DNA of 58,188 nucleotides from Bacteroidota bacterium (GCA_013285685.1 JABDHD010000009.1:1-58188); one strand, 5' to 3'. Numbered from the stretch's first letter, positions 16,093 through 24,958 are shown. Translations and numbers: made by a program. The notes: generated by a model not told the origin, from the sequence alone.

Positions 16093-16584
16093 TTAGTCAC
16101 GCATATTTATATACTGCAAAGGCTGCCCATAATCACCTTTTCTGCATAAAGCAATCACTGCTTGCAGATCATCTATCTTTTTACCCTGAACGCGTACCTG
16201 GTCATCCATAATGGAGGCCTGAACCTTTAGGCCGCTGTCCTTTATTGCCTTAACGATCTTTTTTGCCGCTTCCTTGTCAATACCTTCTTTGATCTTTATT
16301 TCCTTGCGGATCATATTGCCCGATGCATATTGCTCTTTGCCGAAATCCAGCGCCTTTGGATCGAGGTTTTGCTTAACCATACGGCCGATAATGCTGTCCT
16401 GTATGGCTTTCAGGCGCATGTCATTTTCGGTCACTACCGTTAACGTATTCGTTTTTTTATCCAGGTCGATAGTACTGTTGGAGCCATGGAAGTCATAGCG
16501 GTTGAGTATCTCTTTTTTGGCGGTATTAACGGCGTTATCAAGCGTTTGCCCGTCAATTTTACTTACAATATCAAAAGTTGGCAT
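16093..16584 (-). CDS. yajQ: YajQ-family nucleotide-binding protein
   Basis: A 163-residue protein matching the YajQ/UPF0234 family across its length: MPTFDIVSKID at the start, NRYDFHGSN near residue 28-36, and VRVQGKKIDDLQ near the end. It has two ferredoxin-like domains. Family members bind nucleotides, and in Xanthomonas a homologue binds c-di-GMP and acts with a transcription factor. Whether this one does is not known. It is monocistronic, separated from the divergent ppk by a large heptamer palindrome that may include its promoter. Confidence 0.95.
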   Translation of the reverse strand: MPTFDIVSKIDGQTLDNAVNTAKKEILNRYDFHGSNSTIDLDKKTNTLTVVTENDMRLKAIQDSIIGRMVKQNLDPKALDFGKEQYASGNMIRKEIKIKEGIDKEAAKKIVKAIKDSGLKVQASIMDDQVRVQGKKIDDLQAVIALCRKGDYGQPLQYINMRD

Positions 16585-16616
16585 AGTGGTTTTATTGGTG
16601 ATGACAAAGTTAATGA

Positions 16617-16872
16617 TAGTTCATGGTTCATGGTAGAAAATAGTTCATGGTTCATGGTTCATGGTTCATGGTAGAAAATAGTTCATGGTTCATAGTTCAT
16701 GGTTCATGGAAGAAAAAAGTTCATAGTTCATGGTAGGAAATGGCAATGGTTTATTCTAAAGCGCTGTTCGGTAGCTTAGATAATACAAATAGCACACCTG
16801 CTATCTACCCACAATCCTTCCTACCATGAACTATGAACTATGAACGTCCCATGAACCATTAACTATGAACTA
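16617..16872. repeat. Large GTTCATG/GTTCATA heptamer palindrome
   Basis: The left arm (16617-16740) has a dozen or more GTTCATR words broken by GTAGAAAATA spacers. The right arm (about 16819-16872) is the reverse complement (CTACCATGAAC, TATGAAC, CATGAAC). It fills most of the 364-bp gap between divergent yajQ and ppk. The same words occur at 4038-4222. Confidence 0.85.
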
Positions 16873-16948
16873 AAAATACAAATGAGTTAATATTAAATTA
16901 ACAATTAAATAAGCAGATTTGTAAATCCGGCTGAGAGGCCGGCCTTTT

Positions 16949-18997
16949 ATGGATAATAAAAACGTACCTATAATTAATCGCGAGATCAGCTGGCTTTATT
17001 TTAACGACAGAGTTTTGCAGGAAGCTGCCGACCCATCGGTTCCGTTAATTGACAGGATAAAGTTTTTGGCCATCTTTTCATCCAACCTGGATGAGTTTTA
17101 CCGCGTCAGGGTCGCCACGCTTAGCCGGCTGGCCAATTTGAATGAAAAGGCAAAGGAAATATTAGGTTACAATCCCAAAAAGGTACTCAACCAGATAAAA
17201 AACATAGTTGTACGGCAGGAGCGTAAGTTTAACAACCTGTACGAGAACATCATAGTAAAACAGCTGGCGGAAGAAAAAATATTTATCCTCAACGACAAAC
17301 AGCTGAATGTAAGCCGGGGCGAGTTCGTAAAGCATTACTTCAGGGAAAGGCTGCTCTCTACCCTGGTGCCGATCATGCTGAGCGAGGAGGCGCCCTTACC
17401 CGAATTGCGCGACCGGGCTATTTACTTTTTTGTAAAACTTACCAAAAATAAAAAATCAAGGCTGGCACTGATCGAATTTCCTGATACCCTGCCCAGGTTT
17501 GTCGTGCTGCCCGAAACCAATAACCTTAAGTTTGTTATCCTGGTGGATGATATCATCCGGTATAGCCTGGAAGATATTTTCTTCATCTTTGACCATGATA
17601 GCATCGAGGCATATTCTATTCAGCTTACGCGCGATGCGGAACTTGACCTGGACAAAGAAGTAAGCGAGAAATTTATCGATTCGCTTTCAAAAAGTTTACT
17701 TAAGCGACGGAAAGGCAAGCCTATGCGTTTGCTTTACGACTCGGAAATGCCGCTCGACATGCTGAAATACCTGGTAACCCGGATGGGCATGCACGGCGAA
17801 AACCTTATACCGGGTAACCGTTATCATAACTTCAAAAATTTCATTTCTTTTCCAAATGTGGGTCGTGCTGAACTGGAATACGAAAAGAACGTTCCTTTGC
17901 CGGTTGACGGCCTCTCCTTTGGCAGGAGCCTGATGGAAATGGTGGCAAAAAAGGATTACCTTATTAGCACGCCCTACCAGTCATACGATTATGTGCTGCA
18001 CTTTTTACGCGAGGCTGCTATTGACCCGAAAGTTAAGGAGATCAGCATTGCGGTATACCGGCTTGCCGAAAATTCACGCGTAATACACGCGCTCATCAAC
18101 GCCGCAAAAAACGGGAAAAAAGTGAGTTGCCTGGTCGAGTTGCAGGCGCGTTTTGATGAGCAAAATAACATCACCTGGAGCCGGCGGCTGGAGGAAGAAG
18201 GGGTAACGGTGCTTTACGGCATACAGGGGTATAAGGTCCATTCTAAAATTTGTCTTGTTTCCAGGCTCGAAAAAGGTAAACTGGCCTATTACGCGTGTTT
18301 GTCGACCGGTAATTTTAATGAAAAGACCGCCCAGTTGTACGCGGACCATACCCTGCTTACGGTTGACAAGCGCATTACCGACGACCTGGTAAATATTTTT
18401 AAAGCTTTAAGTAAAAATATTCTCCCCCGGGGCCTTAAAAGCCTGATCGTTTCGCCCATTGATTCCAGGCCGGCTATTTATAAACTGATCGACAACGAAA
18501 TAAAAAACGCAAAGGCCGGCAAAGAAGCCTACATGATCCTGAAAATGAACAGCCTTGCCGACGAGCAATTAGTGGCCAAGCTGTACCAGGCAAGTAATGC
18601 CGGGGTGAAAATTAAGATGATCATACGGGGCATGTGCTGCTTAATTTCCGGGTTGAAAGGGTACAGCCAGAATATCGAGGTGATCAGCATCGTGGATAAA
18701 TACCTGGAACATTCGCGCGTGCACATCTATTGCAACGGAGGGGACGAATTGATCTTTCTCACGTCGGCCGATTTTATGACGCGGAATATAGATACGCGCG
18801 TTGAGGTTGGTTTCCCGGTGTACGATGAGGATTTGAAAAAAGAGGTCAGGGACATTATCGACTTGCAATTGGCGGACAATACTAAGTCGCGCGAAATAAA
18901 TGCCCACAATACCAACAAATATCACAAAAACGACTCAGGCATCCCACAACGCGCCCAGGTCGATATTTACAACTACCTGAAATTTAAAAACAAGTAA
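16949..18997 (+). CDS. ppk: Polyphosphate kinase 1
   Basis: A 682-residue PPK1 of normal length. The N-terminal domain opens with NREISWLYFNDRVL (10-23) and SSNLDEFYRVRV (44-55). The two phospholipase-D-like domains carry the phospho-accepting His431 in YKVHSKICLV and a second His in EHSRVHIYCNGG. The enzyme makes polyphosphate from ATP reversibly at the membrane or in the cytoplasm. The exopolyphosphatase gene starts 3 bp after the stop, so one transcript encodes synthesis and breakdown. The ATG at 16949 follows a GGCCGGCC-containing leader and lacks a Shine-Dalgarno, which is usual here. Confidence 0.97.
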   Translation: MDNKNVPIINREISWLYFNDRVLQEAADPSVPLIDRIKFLAIFSSNLDEFYRVRVATLSRLANLNEKAKEILGYNPKKVLNQIKNIVVRQERKFNNLYENIIVKQLAEEKIFILNDKQLNVSRGEFVKHYFRERLLSTLVPIMLSEEAPLPELRDRAIYFFVKLTKNKKSRLALIEFPDTLPRFVVLPETNNLKFVILVDDIIRYSLEDIFFIFDHDSIEAYSIQLTRDAELDLDKEVSEKFIDSLSKSLLKRRKGKPMRLLYDSEMPLDMLKYLVTRMGMHGENLIPGNRYHNFKNFISFPNVGRAELEYEKNVPLPVDGLSFGRSLMEMVAKKDYLISTPYQSYDYVLHFLREAAIDPKVKEISIAVYRLAENSRVIHALINAAKNGKKVSCLVELQARFDEQNNITWSRRLEEEGVTVLYGIQGYKVHSKICLVSRLEKGKLAYYACLSTGNFNEKTAQLYADHTLLTVDKRITDDLVNIFKALSKNILPRGLKSLIVSPIDSRPAIYKLIDNEIKNAKAGKEAYMILKMNSLADEQLVAKLYQASNAGVKIKMIIRGMCCLISGLKGYSQNIEVISIVDKYLEHSRVHIYCNGGDELIFLTSADFMTRNIDTRVEVGFPVYDEDLKKEVRDIIDLQLADNTKSREINAHNTNKYHKNDSGIPQRAQVDIYNYLKFKNK

Positions 18998-19000
18998 AAA

Positions 19001-19882
19001 TTGAGATACGCCGCAATTGACATTGGTTCAAATGCAGTAAGGTTGCTTATTGCCGATATTATTGAAAACAACGCTTCCGTTTCCTTCAAAAAGAATACAC
19101 TCGTGCGCGTGCCGCTTCGCCTGGGCGATGATGCCTTTTTGGATCACCGGCTGTCGGAGCGAAAAATAACCGACCTGCTGAAAACCATGCAGGCCTTCCG
19201 TAACCTGATGGACGTTTACAAAGTGGTGGATTACCAGGCCTATGCCACCTCGGCCATGCGCGAAGCAAAAAACGGCGAGGAGATTGCAGCGAGGATTAAG
19301 GCAGAAGCAAATATCGAGCTGGAGATTGTTAACGGGCAAAAAGAAGCGTCCATCATTTACTCCAGCCATGTGGAGGAGAATATCGATAAAAGCAAAAACT
19401 ACCTGTACATCGATGTGGGGGGCGGAAGCACGGAGTTATCCCTTTTTTCCGCCGGCGAATTATGGGCATCCAAGTCTTTTAATATCGGCACCATCCGGAT
19501 GCTGGACAACCAGGATACTGAAGAAACCTGGAAAGACATGACCGAATTTTTGCGCGAGAATACAAAGCCGTTTAAATTGGTATCCGGCATCGGCACGGGA
19601 GGCAACATCAATAAGCTTTACCGCATGTCTGACGAGAAGGAGGGCAGCCCTTTATCTTTTGGTAAATTAAAATCGCTTTACCAATACCTGAATTCTTTTT
19701 CGTTGAAGGACAGGATAAATGTGCTTGGTTTGAACCAGGACCGCGCCGACGTGATCATCCCCGCCTGCGAGATATACATGACTGTTATGAAGGCCGCAAA
19801 CATTAAAAATATCTATGTGCCCACCGTTGGTTTAGTAGACGGCATCATACAAACTTTGATTGAGAAACATTATTCGAAATAA
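19001..19882 (+). CDS. ppx: Exopolyphosphatase, Ppx/GppA family
   Basis: A 293-residue ASKHA-fold phosphatase corresponding to the short Ppx form (domains I and II only; E. coli Ppx has 513 residues). Motifs are AAIDIGSNAVRLLI (4-17), the nucleotide/phosphate loop YIDVGGGSTELSL, and GIGTGGNINKL. It should release phosphate from polyphosphate ends or cleave pppGpp; the short form cannot be assigned between these from sequence. It starts with TTG at 19001, 3 bp after ppk, and is surely co-transcribed. The C-terminal HD-like domain of long Ppx enzymes is absent. Confidence 0.93.
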   Translation: MRYAAIDIGSNAVRLLIADIIENNASVSFKKNTLVRVPLRLGDDAFLDHRLSERKITDLLKTMQAFRNLMDVYKVVDYQAYATSAMREAKNGEEIAARIKAEANIELEIVNGQKEASIIYSSHVEENIDKSKNYLYIDVGGGSTELSLFSAGELWASKSFNIGTIRMLDNQDTEETWKDMTEFLRENTKPFKLVSGIGTGGNINKLYRMSDEKEGSPLSFGKLKSLYQYLNSFSLKDRINVLGLNQDRADVIIPACEIYMTVMKAANIKNIYVPTVGLVDGIIQTLIEKHYSK

Positions 19883-19916
19883 GCCAATTGGTCCGAATAA
19901 ACGGCCTGAGCGTTGG

Positions 19917-20049
19917 GTTCCCCTCTTGAGAGGGGCACGGGGTGTGTCATTCGATGCTGAAGTTGTATGTTATTTCTGACTATAACGTCCATCCTCACAC
20001 GAAAACACACCCCCGCAACCGCGCTGTCTGCCGCACCCCCTCTCAAGAG
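19917..20049. repeat. Palindromic element interrupted by the insertion sequence
   Basis: The left end is CCCCTCTTGAGAGGGG, itself a palindrome, followed by GGGGTGTGT. The right end is ACACACCCCC...CCCCCTCTCAAGAG and continues after the insertion sequence with GGGG (21553-21556). Joined across the insertion, it forms a ~140-bp inverted-repeat unit between ppx and ubiX. Confidence 0.75.
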
Positions 20050-21542
20050 TAATGGCACTAACTTAAGTATTTTATTTATATTTCCTATACTTCCCGATTT
20101 TGGTTTTCCTTGCATATTGTCTGTTTGGTCGCATGGGTATGATTTGTTTTTTAATTTGATTGAGCAACTTGTCCATATCTTCCTGGAGACCATCTGTTGT
20201 ATACTCTTCCCTTTTTATCGATAAGTATTGTCTTATTAGCCTCAAAGAATTCTTGAATGAGATCCTCTTGGGGGGAAAGGTCAGTTTGTTCAACTGACTT
20301 TGCTATTATTTTCCGCACCATATTGTATGCGGTCAGCGCTATTGTGATTTCCTTGAATACCATATTCTCGCTCTTACTCCTAACGATATTTATATCCATC
20401 AAAGTTTTAACTTCCCTGATGGTTATTTCAATATCCCACCTGGTTACATATTTTGCAATGATGTCCGCCTTTGTAATCTGTTTATCTAAAAGGGTAGTAT
20501 AGTGTACCCGCTCAGTTTTTCCATCTGCAGGTGACAGGAAAGTGATCCTGCGCATCAGCAGCTTGGGCGGCAATTCCCAATCCTGGTTCCACCACTTAGG
20601 TATATTTCCACGGCTTAACTCTACTATTTCATCTCCGTCAGCAATTTTTTCTATTACCTTGTATGCCCTTTCTCTTTTTCCCGGAACTATTAAATGACAT
20701 CCCTGGCGCTGTATTATAGCGAATATGGCATAGCTGTTATACAGATCATCTGCCAGCAGCAGGCTGTTTTTCGGCAACTGACCGATTTGTTTGGCAATCA
20801 GTTCCAGTTCTGACTGGTGGCGGGTACCCACTTCAAAGCATACTATTTGACCCGTGCCTTGCTTAACTATACCTTGTAATAAAAGCTGCGGATAGGAGTT
20901 GTCACCCTTTTTAACATAATATTTTTTTCTAAGTTCCTCACTGTCCTGCATTTGACAGTAGGTGCCATCCGAATTATATGCTTCCATTCCATGCCAAAGG
21001 GACGGCCCGATGCCTGTAAATTCTTTTGAATAGTCAAAGACCTTTTGTACTGAAGTATATTCAAGGCGTTGGCGGGCTTTTGTATATGCTGCCGTATTAT
21101 CTGATATCGGCTGTGTTTTACTCTTGGGCAATTGCGACTGGTAAAGCTTCGGACGCCCCATCTTTTTATCAATAGCAACATCTGTAAGTCGTTCCTTTTC
21201 TAATTCCTCCATTTCCTTTTTCAATATATGCTCACCACGACTCTCAAATATCTGTTTAAATGTGCTCACTGATTTCTTTAGCGATTTGTCTTCATTAACA
21301 GCTGTCACCAACATGGTAAGCAAGGTGTTTCCGTCATTAAAAATCCGGTCCCGCTTTTTAGTTCCAGCTTTATTGCGCCTACCTTCAATTAATTCAAATG
21401 GAAATTCATTACTGATTTCTTGTAAAAGATCTGTGTGAATCAAGTTTTGCAATTGCATACTCAAGTTTAAAGATTGATTTGGTGTCATTTGATCTCTGTT
21501 TTAAATCAAATATACACTTTTTATTTTAAGTTAGTGCCATTA
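20050..21542 (-). mobile_element. Complete IS4-family insertion sequence, 1,493 bp
   Basis: The ends are near-perfect inverted repeats: TAATGGCACTAACTTAA at 20050 and TTAAGTTAGTGCCATTA ending at 21542. Directly outside both ends is the same 10-bp word CTCTCAAGAG (20040-20049 and 21543-21552), an intact target-site duplication of the size expected for IS4-type elements. This shows a recent, single insertion. It carries one transposase gene and landed in the end of an older palindromic repeat. Confidence 0.95.
20151..21488 (-). CDS. IS4-family DDE transposase
   Basis: A 445-residue transposase inside the insertion sequence. The catalytic triad can be placed: first Asp in AYNSDGTYCQ, second in LLLADDLYNSY, and the Glu in RWDIEITIREVK, which fits the Y-R-E-K pattern of the family (R-3-E-6-K). 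It ends WSPGRYGQVAQSN. The next frame, read through the same DNA and on to 20072, ends in RPNRQYARKTKIGKYRKYK, a basic tail typical of such transposases. The present stop may therefore result from a one-base slip near the 3' end. The N-terminus and core look intact, so activity is possible. Acts on its own inverted ends. Confidence 0.95.
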   Translation of the reverse strand: MTPNQSLNLSMQLQNLIHTDLLQEISNEFPFELIEGRRNKAGTKKRDRIFNDGNTLLTMLVTAVNEDKSLKKSVSTFKQIFESRGEHILKKEMEELEKERLTDVAIDKKMGRPKLYQSQLPKSKTQPISDNTAAYTKARQRLEYTSVQKVFDYSKEFTGIGPSLWHGMEAYNSDGTYCQMQDSEELRKKYYVKKGDNSYPQLLLQGIVKQGTGQIVCFEVGTRHQSELELIAKQIGQLPKNSLLLADDLYNSYAIFAIIQRQGCHLIVPGKRERAYKVIEKIADGDEIVELSRGNIPKWWNQDWELPPKLLMRRITFLSPADGKTERVHYTTLLDKQITKADIIAKYVTRWDIEITIREVKTLMDINIVRSKSENMVFKEITIALTAYNMVRKIIAKSVEQTDLSPQEDLIQEFFEANKTILIDKKGRVYNRWSPGRYGQVAQSN

Positions 21543-21618
21543 CTCTCAAGAGGGGAGTTTAGGAAAAATAAGTTAAATTAATTTTAACAAATTATTTAAA
21601 AATTAAAAAAACTGTTTC

Positions 21619-21698
21619 TATATTTGTAGTGCCCTCTCAAAGGGCATGTTTTTCATAGGTAGATGTAGGGTCGAGTACTTGTTATTCGACCCTTTTTT
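21619..21698 (+). ncRNA. Candidate small RNA or leader before ubiX
   Basis: TATATTTG at 21619-21626 fits the -7 consensus TAnnTTTG. Seven or so bases later comes a GCCCT-CTCAA-AGGGC hairpin (21631-21645). About 20 nt further is an 8-bp stem AGGGTCGA/TCGACCCT (21667-21693) followed by six Ts. A transcript of about 65-70 nt would end 30 nt before the ubiX ATG. No open reading frame fits. It may be a free small RNA or an attenuator for ubiX. Confidence 0.5.
21667..21698 (+). terminator. Intrinsic terminator upstream of ubiX
   Basis: An 8-bp stem (AGGGTCGA with TCGACCCT, 11-nt loop) is followed directly by a run of six Ts. It ends 29 nt before the ubiX start. Confidence 0.75.
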
Positions 21699-21727
21699 AT
21701 TAGCACAATTTCAACCGGCTGGGATTT

Positions 21728-22300
21728 ATGGATTCGGAGCGAAAGAAAAAGATCGTAATTGCCATCACCGGCGCCAGCGGTTCGGTATATGCAAAATTAC
21801 TTCTGGATAAGTTGCAGCAGTTGAGCGGGCAGATCAGCGAAGCATCTGTTGTAATGTCCGACAATGCCAAACAGGTTTGGAAACTGGAACTCGGCAACGA
21901 AGATTATTCAAAGTATCCGTTTAAATTCTACGCCAAAACCGATTTTATGGCGCCATTTGCCTCGGGTTCAGCGCGTTTCGATACGATGGTGATCGTTCCC
22001 TGCTCTATGGGGACGATGGGAAGAATCGCTGCCGGAACCTCCGATGATCTTATCGCCCGTGCAGCCGATGTTATCCTGAAAGAGCGCCGCAAACTCATCC
22101 TGGTACCCCGCGACATGCCCTTTAACCTTATCCATATCCGCAATATGGAAACCATTACGCTGGCAGGGGGGATTATTTGCCCGGCAATACCTTCGTATTA
22201 CAGCAAACCCAAAACGATTGAAGATTTGGCGATGACGGTAGTGAATAGGGTTGTGGATTTGATAGGGTTGGAGAATGAGAGTTATCGGTGGAGTGAATGA
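21728..22300 (+). CDS. ubiX: Flavin prenyltransferase UbiX
   Basis: A 190-residue flavoprotein with the UbiX/Pad1 fold. Visible are IAITGASGSVYA (11-22), IVPCSMGTMGRIAAG (89-103, FMN binding) and LVPRDMPFNLIHIRNM (125-140). UbiX joins dimethylallyl phosphate to FMN, giving prenyl-FMN for UbiD-type decarboxylases. The Glu of the usual REx P loop is Asp129 here (RDMP), a conservative change at a residue thought to act in catalysis. No ubiD gene is adjacent. The gene stands alone behind a hairpin-terminator leader. Confidence 0.93.
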   Translation: MDSERKKKIVIAITGASGSVYAKLLLDKLQQLSGQISEASVVMSDNAKQVWKLELGNEDYSKYPFKFYAKTDFMAPFASGSARFDTMVIVPCSMGTMGRIAAGTSDDLIARAADVILKERRKLILVPRDMPFNLIHIRNMETITLAGGIICPAIPSYYSKPKTIEDLAMTVVNRVVDLIGLENESYRWSE

Positions 22301-22303
22301 CTT

Positions 22304-22424
22304 TTTATTTCGGATTTCGGATGTTCGATTTCGGAATTGAAAATACAGTTATACGAACACTGCTTGAATTATAGAACACCACCGTAACAAATCCGAAATC
22401 GAAATTCCGAAATCCGAAATAAAT
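22304..22424. repeat. CGGATTTCGG palindrome upstream of mtaB
   Basis: Left arm words (TTATTTCGGATTTCGGATG, 22304-22340) face their reverse complement (AAATCCGAAATCGAAATTCC, 22389-22424). The words are the same as at 9209-9331. It fills the gap between ubiX and mtaB. Confidence 0.85.
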
Positions 22425-22427
22425 CCC

Positions 22428-22435
22428 GACCTTTG
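22428..22435 (+). promoter_or_regulatory. Possible -7 element for mtaB
   Basis: GACCTTTG, followed by CGCCC, differs at one base from TAnnTTTG and ends 11 nt before the ATG at 22447. It abuts the repeat's right arm. Confidence 0.4.
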
Positions 22436-22446
22436 CGCCCGTTAAA

Positions 22447-23766
22447 ATGAACAGGAAGGTTGCTTTTTATACATTAGGTTGTAAGCTGAATTATTCAGAG
22501 ACTTCCTCTATTGGCCGACTGTTCAATAACGCCGGTTATCAAACTGTTGATTTTAGCGATACCCCTGATGTATTTGTGATCAATACCTGCTCAGTTACCG
22601 ATCATGCCGATAAAAAGTGCCGCAAGGTGGTTAAGGAGGCATTGAAAATATCTCCAAACGCTTATGTTACGATCGTGGGCTGCTATGCACAACTTAAGCC
22701 AAAGGAGATTGCCGAAATACCCGGCGTAGATATGGTTTTAGGCGCGGCGGAAAAGTTCCAGATCGTAGATCATATTACTGATCTGACTAAAAATCCCAAA
22801 ACATTAATTTACAACCAACCGGTTAGCGAGGCAAACGAGTTTATCCCCGCCTGGTCATTTGGCGACCGTACCCGCACTTTTTTAAAGGTGCAGGACGGGT
22901 GCGACTACAGCTGCAGCTTTTGCACTATTCCCTTAGCCCGCGGCAGCAGCCGGAGCGATACCATTGAACATGCCGTTGAACAGGCGCGCGAAATTGGCAG
23001 ATCGGGTGTAAAGGAGATCGTATTAACAGGCGTTAACCTGGGCGATTTTGGTATAAGAGGAGGCGAACGGCGAGACCGCTTTTTCGACCTGGTAAAGGCG
23101 CTTGATGAGGTTGAGGAGATAGATCGTATACGGATATCATCCATCGAGCCAAATTTGCTTACCGACGATATTATTGAATTTGTAGCATTGTCGAAAAGGT
23201 TTATGCCGCATTTTCATATTCCGCTGCAATCCGGGTCCGATAAGATACTGGGGCTGATGCGCCGCAGGTACAAAAGGGAATTATATGCCAACCGCGTCGC
23301 CAAAATAAAAGAGCTGATGCCCGATTGCTGCATAGGGGTGGACGTGATCGTAGGCTTCCCCGGCGAAACACGCGAAGATTTTATCGGCACTTATAATTTT
23401 TTGAATGAGTTGAACGTTTCCTATCTGCATGTTTTTACCTATTCAGAGCGGGAAAATACGCCTGCTGCAGAAATGAAAGGCTCAGTTCCCGGTTCAACCC
23501 GTGCCGAGCGTAGTAAAATGCTGCATATTTTGTCGGATAAAAAACGCCGTGCATTTTATGAAAGCCAGCTAAGCAAAGTAAACGAAGTACTGTTTGAAGG
23601 AGATATAAAAGACGGCTTTATGCATGGCTTTACGCGCAACTATGTAAAAGTAAAAACGAAATTTGACCCGGTATTGGTAAACGAATTGAAAACCGCATTA
23701 TTAACACAAATTTCACCGGATGGTGATGTCGAAATAACCGAAAGCGAAGAAATGTTTGCGCATTAA
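22447..23766 (+). CDS. mtaB: tRNA t6A37 methylthiotransferase, MtaB family
   Basis: A 439-residue radical-SAM methylthiotransferase. The N-terminal UPF0004 domain has the three cluster cysteines Cys12, Cys48 and Cys79. The radical-SAM motif CDYSCSFC (Cys152, 156, 159) follows, and a C-terminal TRAM-like stretch ends near 435. The opening FYTLGCKLNYSETSSI and the length match MtaB (YqeV) rather than MiaB or RimO. MtaB turns t6A at position 37 of tRNAs reading ANN codons into ms2t6A. Lgt follows 28 bp later and is probably co-transcribed. Confidence 0.93.
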   Translation: MNRKVAFYTLGCKLNYSETSSIGRLFNNAGYQTVDFSDTPDVFVINTCSVTDHADKKCRKVVKEALKISPNAYVTIVGCYAQLKPKEIAEIPGVDMVLGAAEKFQIVDHITDLTKNPKTLIYNQPVSEANEFIPAWSFGDRTRTFLKVQDGCDYSCSFCTIPLARGSSRSDTIEHAVEQAREIGRSGVKEIVLTGVNLGDFGIRGGERRDRFFDLVKALDEVEEIDRIRISSIEPNLLTDDIIEFVALSKRFMPHFHIPLQSGSDKILGLMRRRYKRELYANRVAKIKELMPDCCIGVDVIVGFPGETREDFIGTYNFLNELNVSYLHVFTYSERENTPAAEMKGSVPGSTRAERSKMLHILSDKKRRAFYESQLSKVNEVLFEGDIKDGFMHGFTRNYVKVKTKFDPVLVNELKTALLTQISPDGDVEITESEEMFAH

Positions 23767-23794
23767 CCTTATATTGCCCCTAAAAAACTAATCC

Positions 23795-24958
23795 ATGTTT
23801 CCAACTATTTCCTCGCTCATCAAATATTTAACCGGTTGGGATATTCCATTGCCTTTTCAATCGTTCGGCCTTTTTGTGGCCATCGCCTTTATCTGCGCCT
23901 ATTGGGCTTTTACACAGGAGTTTAAACGTAAAGAAAAGCAGGGATACATCCATTCCTTTAAAAAGACAATAATTGTTGGCGCGAAGATCACTTCATCAGA
24001 ATTATTAATAAATGCATTTTTCGGCTTTGTTTTAGGCTATAAGCTGGTTGATGCTGCGCTTAACTACAATGCGCTTATTAATGATACACAAGGCTTTATG
24101 CTTTCGCTAAGAGGCAATTGGATAGGTGGTATAATCGGAGCGGGTATCTTTGCATACTGGTCATATTACGAAAACAAAAAACAAGTTCTGCCGGAGCCCA
24201 AAAAGCAGGAAGTAACCGTTCATCCCTATGAGCTAATGGGCTCGATTTTGCTTTGGTCGGCCATATTCGGTTTTGCCGGGGCCAAGGTATTTAACGCCCT
24301 TGAAAACTGGGGCGAATTTATGAAGGATCCGGTGGGCATGTTGATCGGTTTTAGCGGGTTGACCTTTTATGGAGGACTAATATGCGGCGGCGCCGCGGTG
24401 TTATATATTGCCCATAAACACGGCATTAAAATGCTGGATATGCTTGATATTGGCGCCGCAGGGATGATGCTATCCTATGGACTTGGCCGCATCGGTTGCC
24501 AAATGTCTGGCGATGGAGACTGGGGCATCAATAATTTTTCGCCTAAACCGCATTGGCTCAGCTGGGCGCCTAACTGGATGTGGGCTTCCCGCTTTCCGCA
24601 CAACGTAAACGGCGAAGGCGTACCTATACCGGGGTGCCATGGTAAATATTGTAATGAGCTGCTTCTTTCCGTATTTCCTACGTCGTTTTATGAGTCAGTC
24701 ATTTGCATCCTGCTTTTCCTGTTCCTGTGGAGCATTCGCAACAAGGTCAAGACGTCTGGCGTGCTATTTGGCATTTACATGATCCTGGCGGGCATCGAGC
24801 GCTTTTTTATCGAGTTGATACGCGTTAATACAAAGTACCACGCCTTCGGAATAAATTTCACCCAGGCGGAACTGATATCAGTATTGATGGTTTTAGGCGG
24901 CGCCACTCTAATTTTTACGCAAATGAACAAGAAAGTGGCGAAGGTACAGCATGGTTAA
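23795..24958 (+). CDS. lgt: Prolipoprotein diacylglyceryl transferase
   Basis: A 387-residue polytopic inner-membrane enzyme with about seven hydrophobic segments. The Lgt signature region reads [18 protein letters not shown] (227-244), with the essential Arg232. The phospholipid-substrate and periplasmic loops are longer than in the 291-residue E. coli protein, as is normal in Bacteroidota. It moves diacylglycerol from phosphatidylglycerol to the cysteine of lipoprotein precursors, and many such precursors lie in this window. The stop overlaps the start of the GtrA-type gene by 8 bp. Confidence 0.95.
   Translation: MFPTISSLIKYLTGWDIPLPFQSFGLFVAIAFICAYWAFTQEFKRKEKQGYIHSFKKTIIVGAKITSSELLINAFFGFVLGYKLVDAALNYNALINDTQGFMLSLRGNWIGGIIGAGIFAYWSYYENKKQVLPEPKKQEVTVHPYELMGSILLWSAIFGFAGAKVFNALENWGEFMKDPVGMLIGFSGLTFYGGLICGGAAVLYIAHKHGIKMLDMLDIGAAGMMLSYGLGRIGCQMSGDGDWGINNFSPKPHWLSWAPNWMWASRFPHNVNGEGVPIPGCHGKYCNELLLSVFPTSFYESVICILLFLFLWSIRNKVKTSGVLFGIYMILAGIERFFIELIRVNTKYHAFGINFTQAELISVLMVLGGATLIFTQMNKKVAKVQHG

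Noticed and set aside
21543..21727. FMN riboswitch before ubiX
   Set aside because: The region has only two small hairpins. The multi-stem FMN aptamer with its conserved loops is not present, and it is too short.
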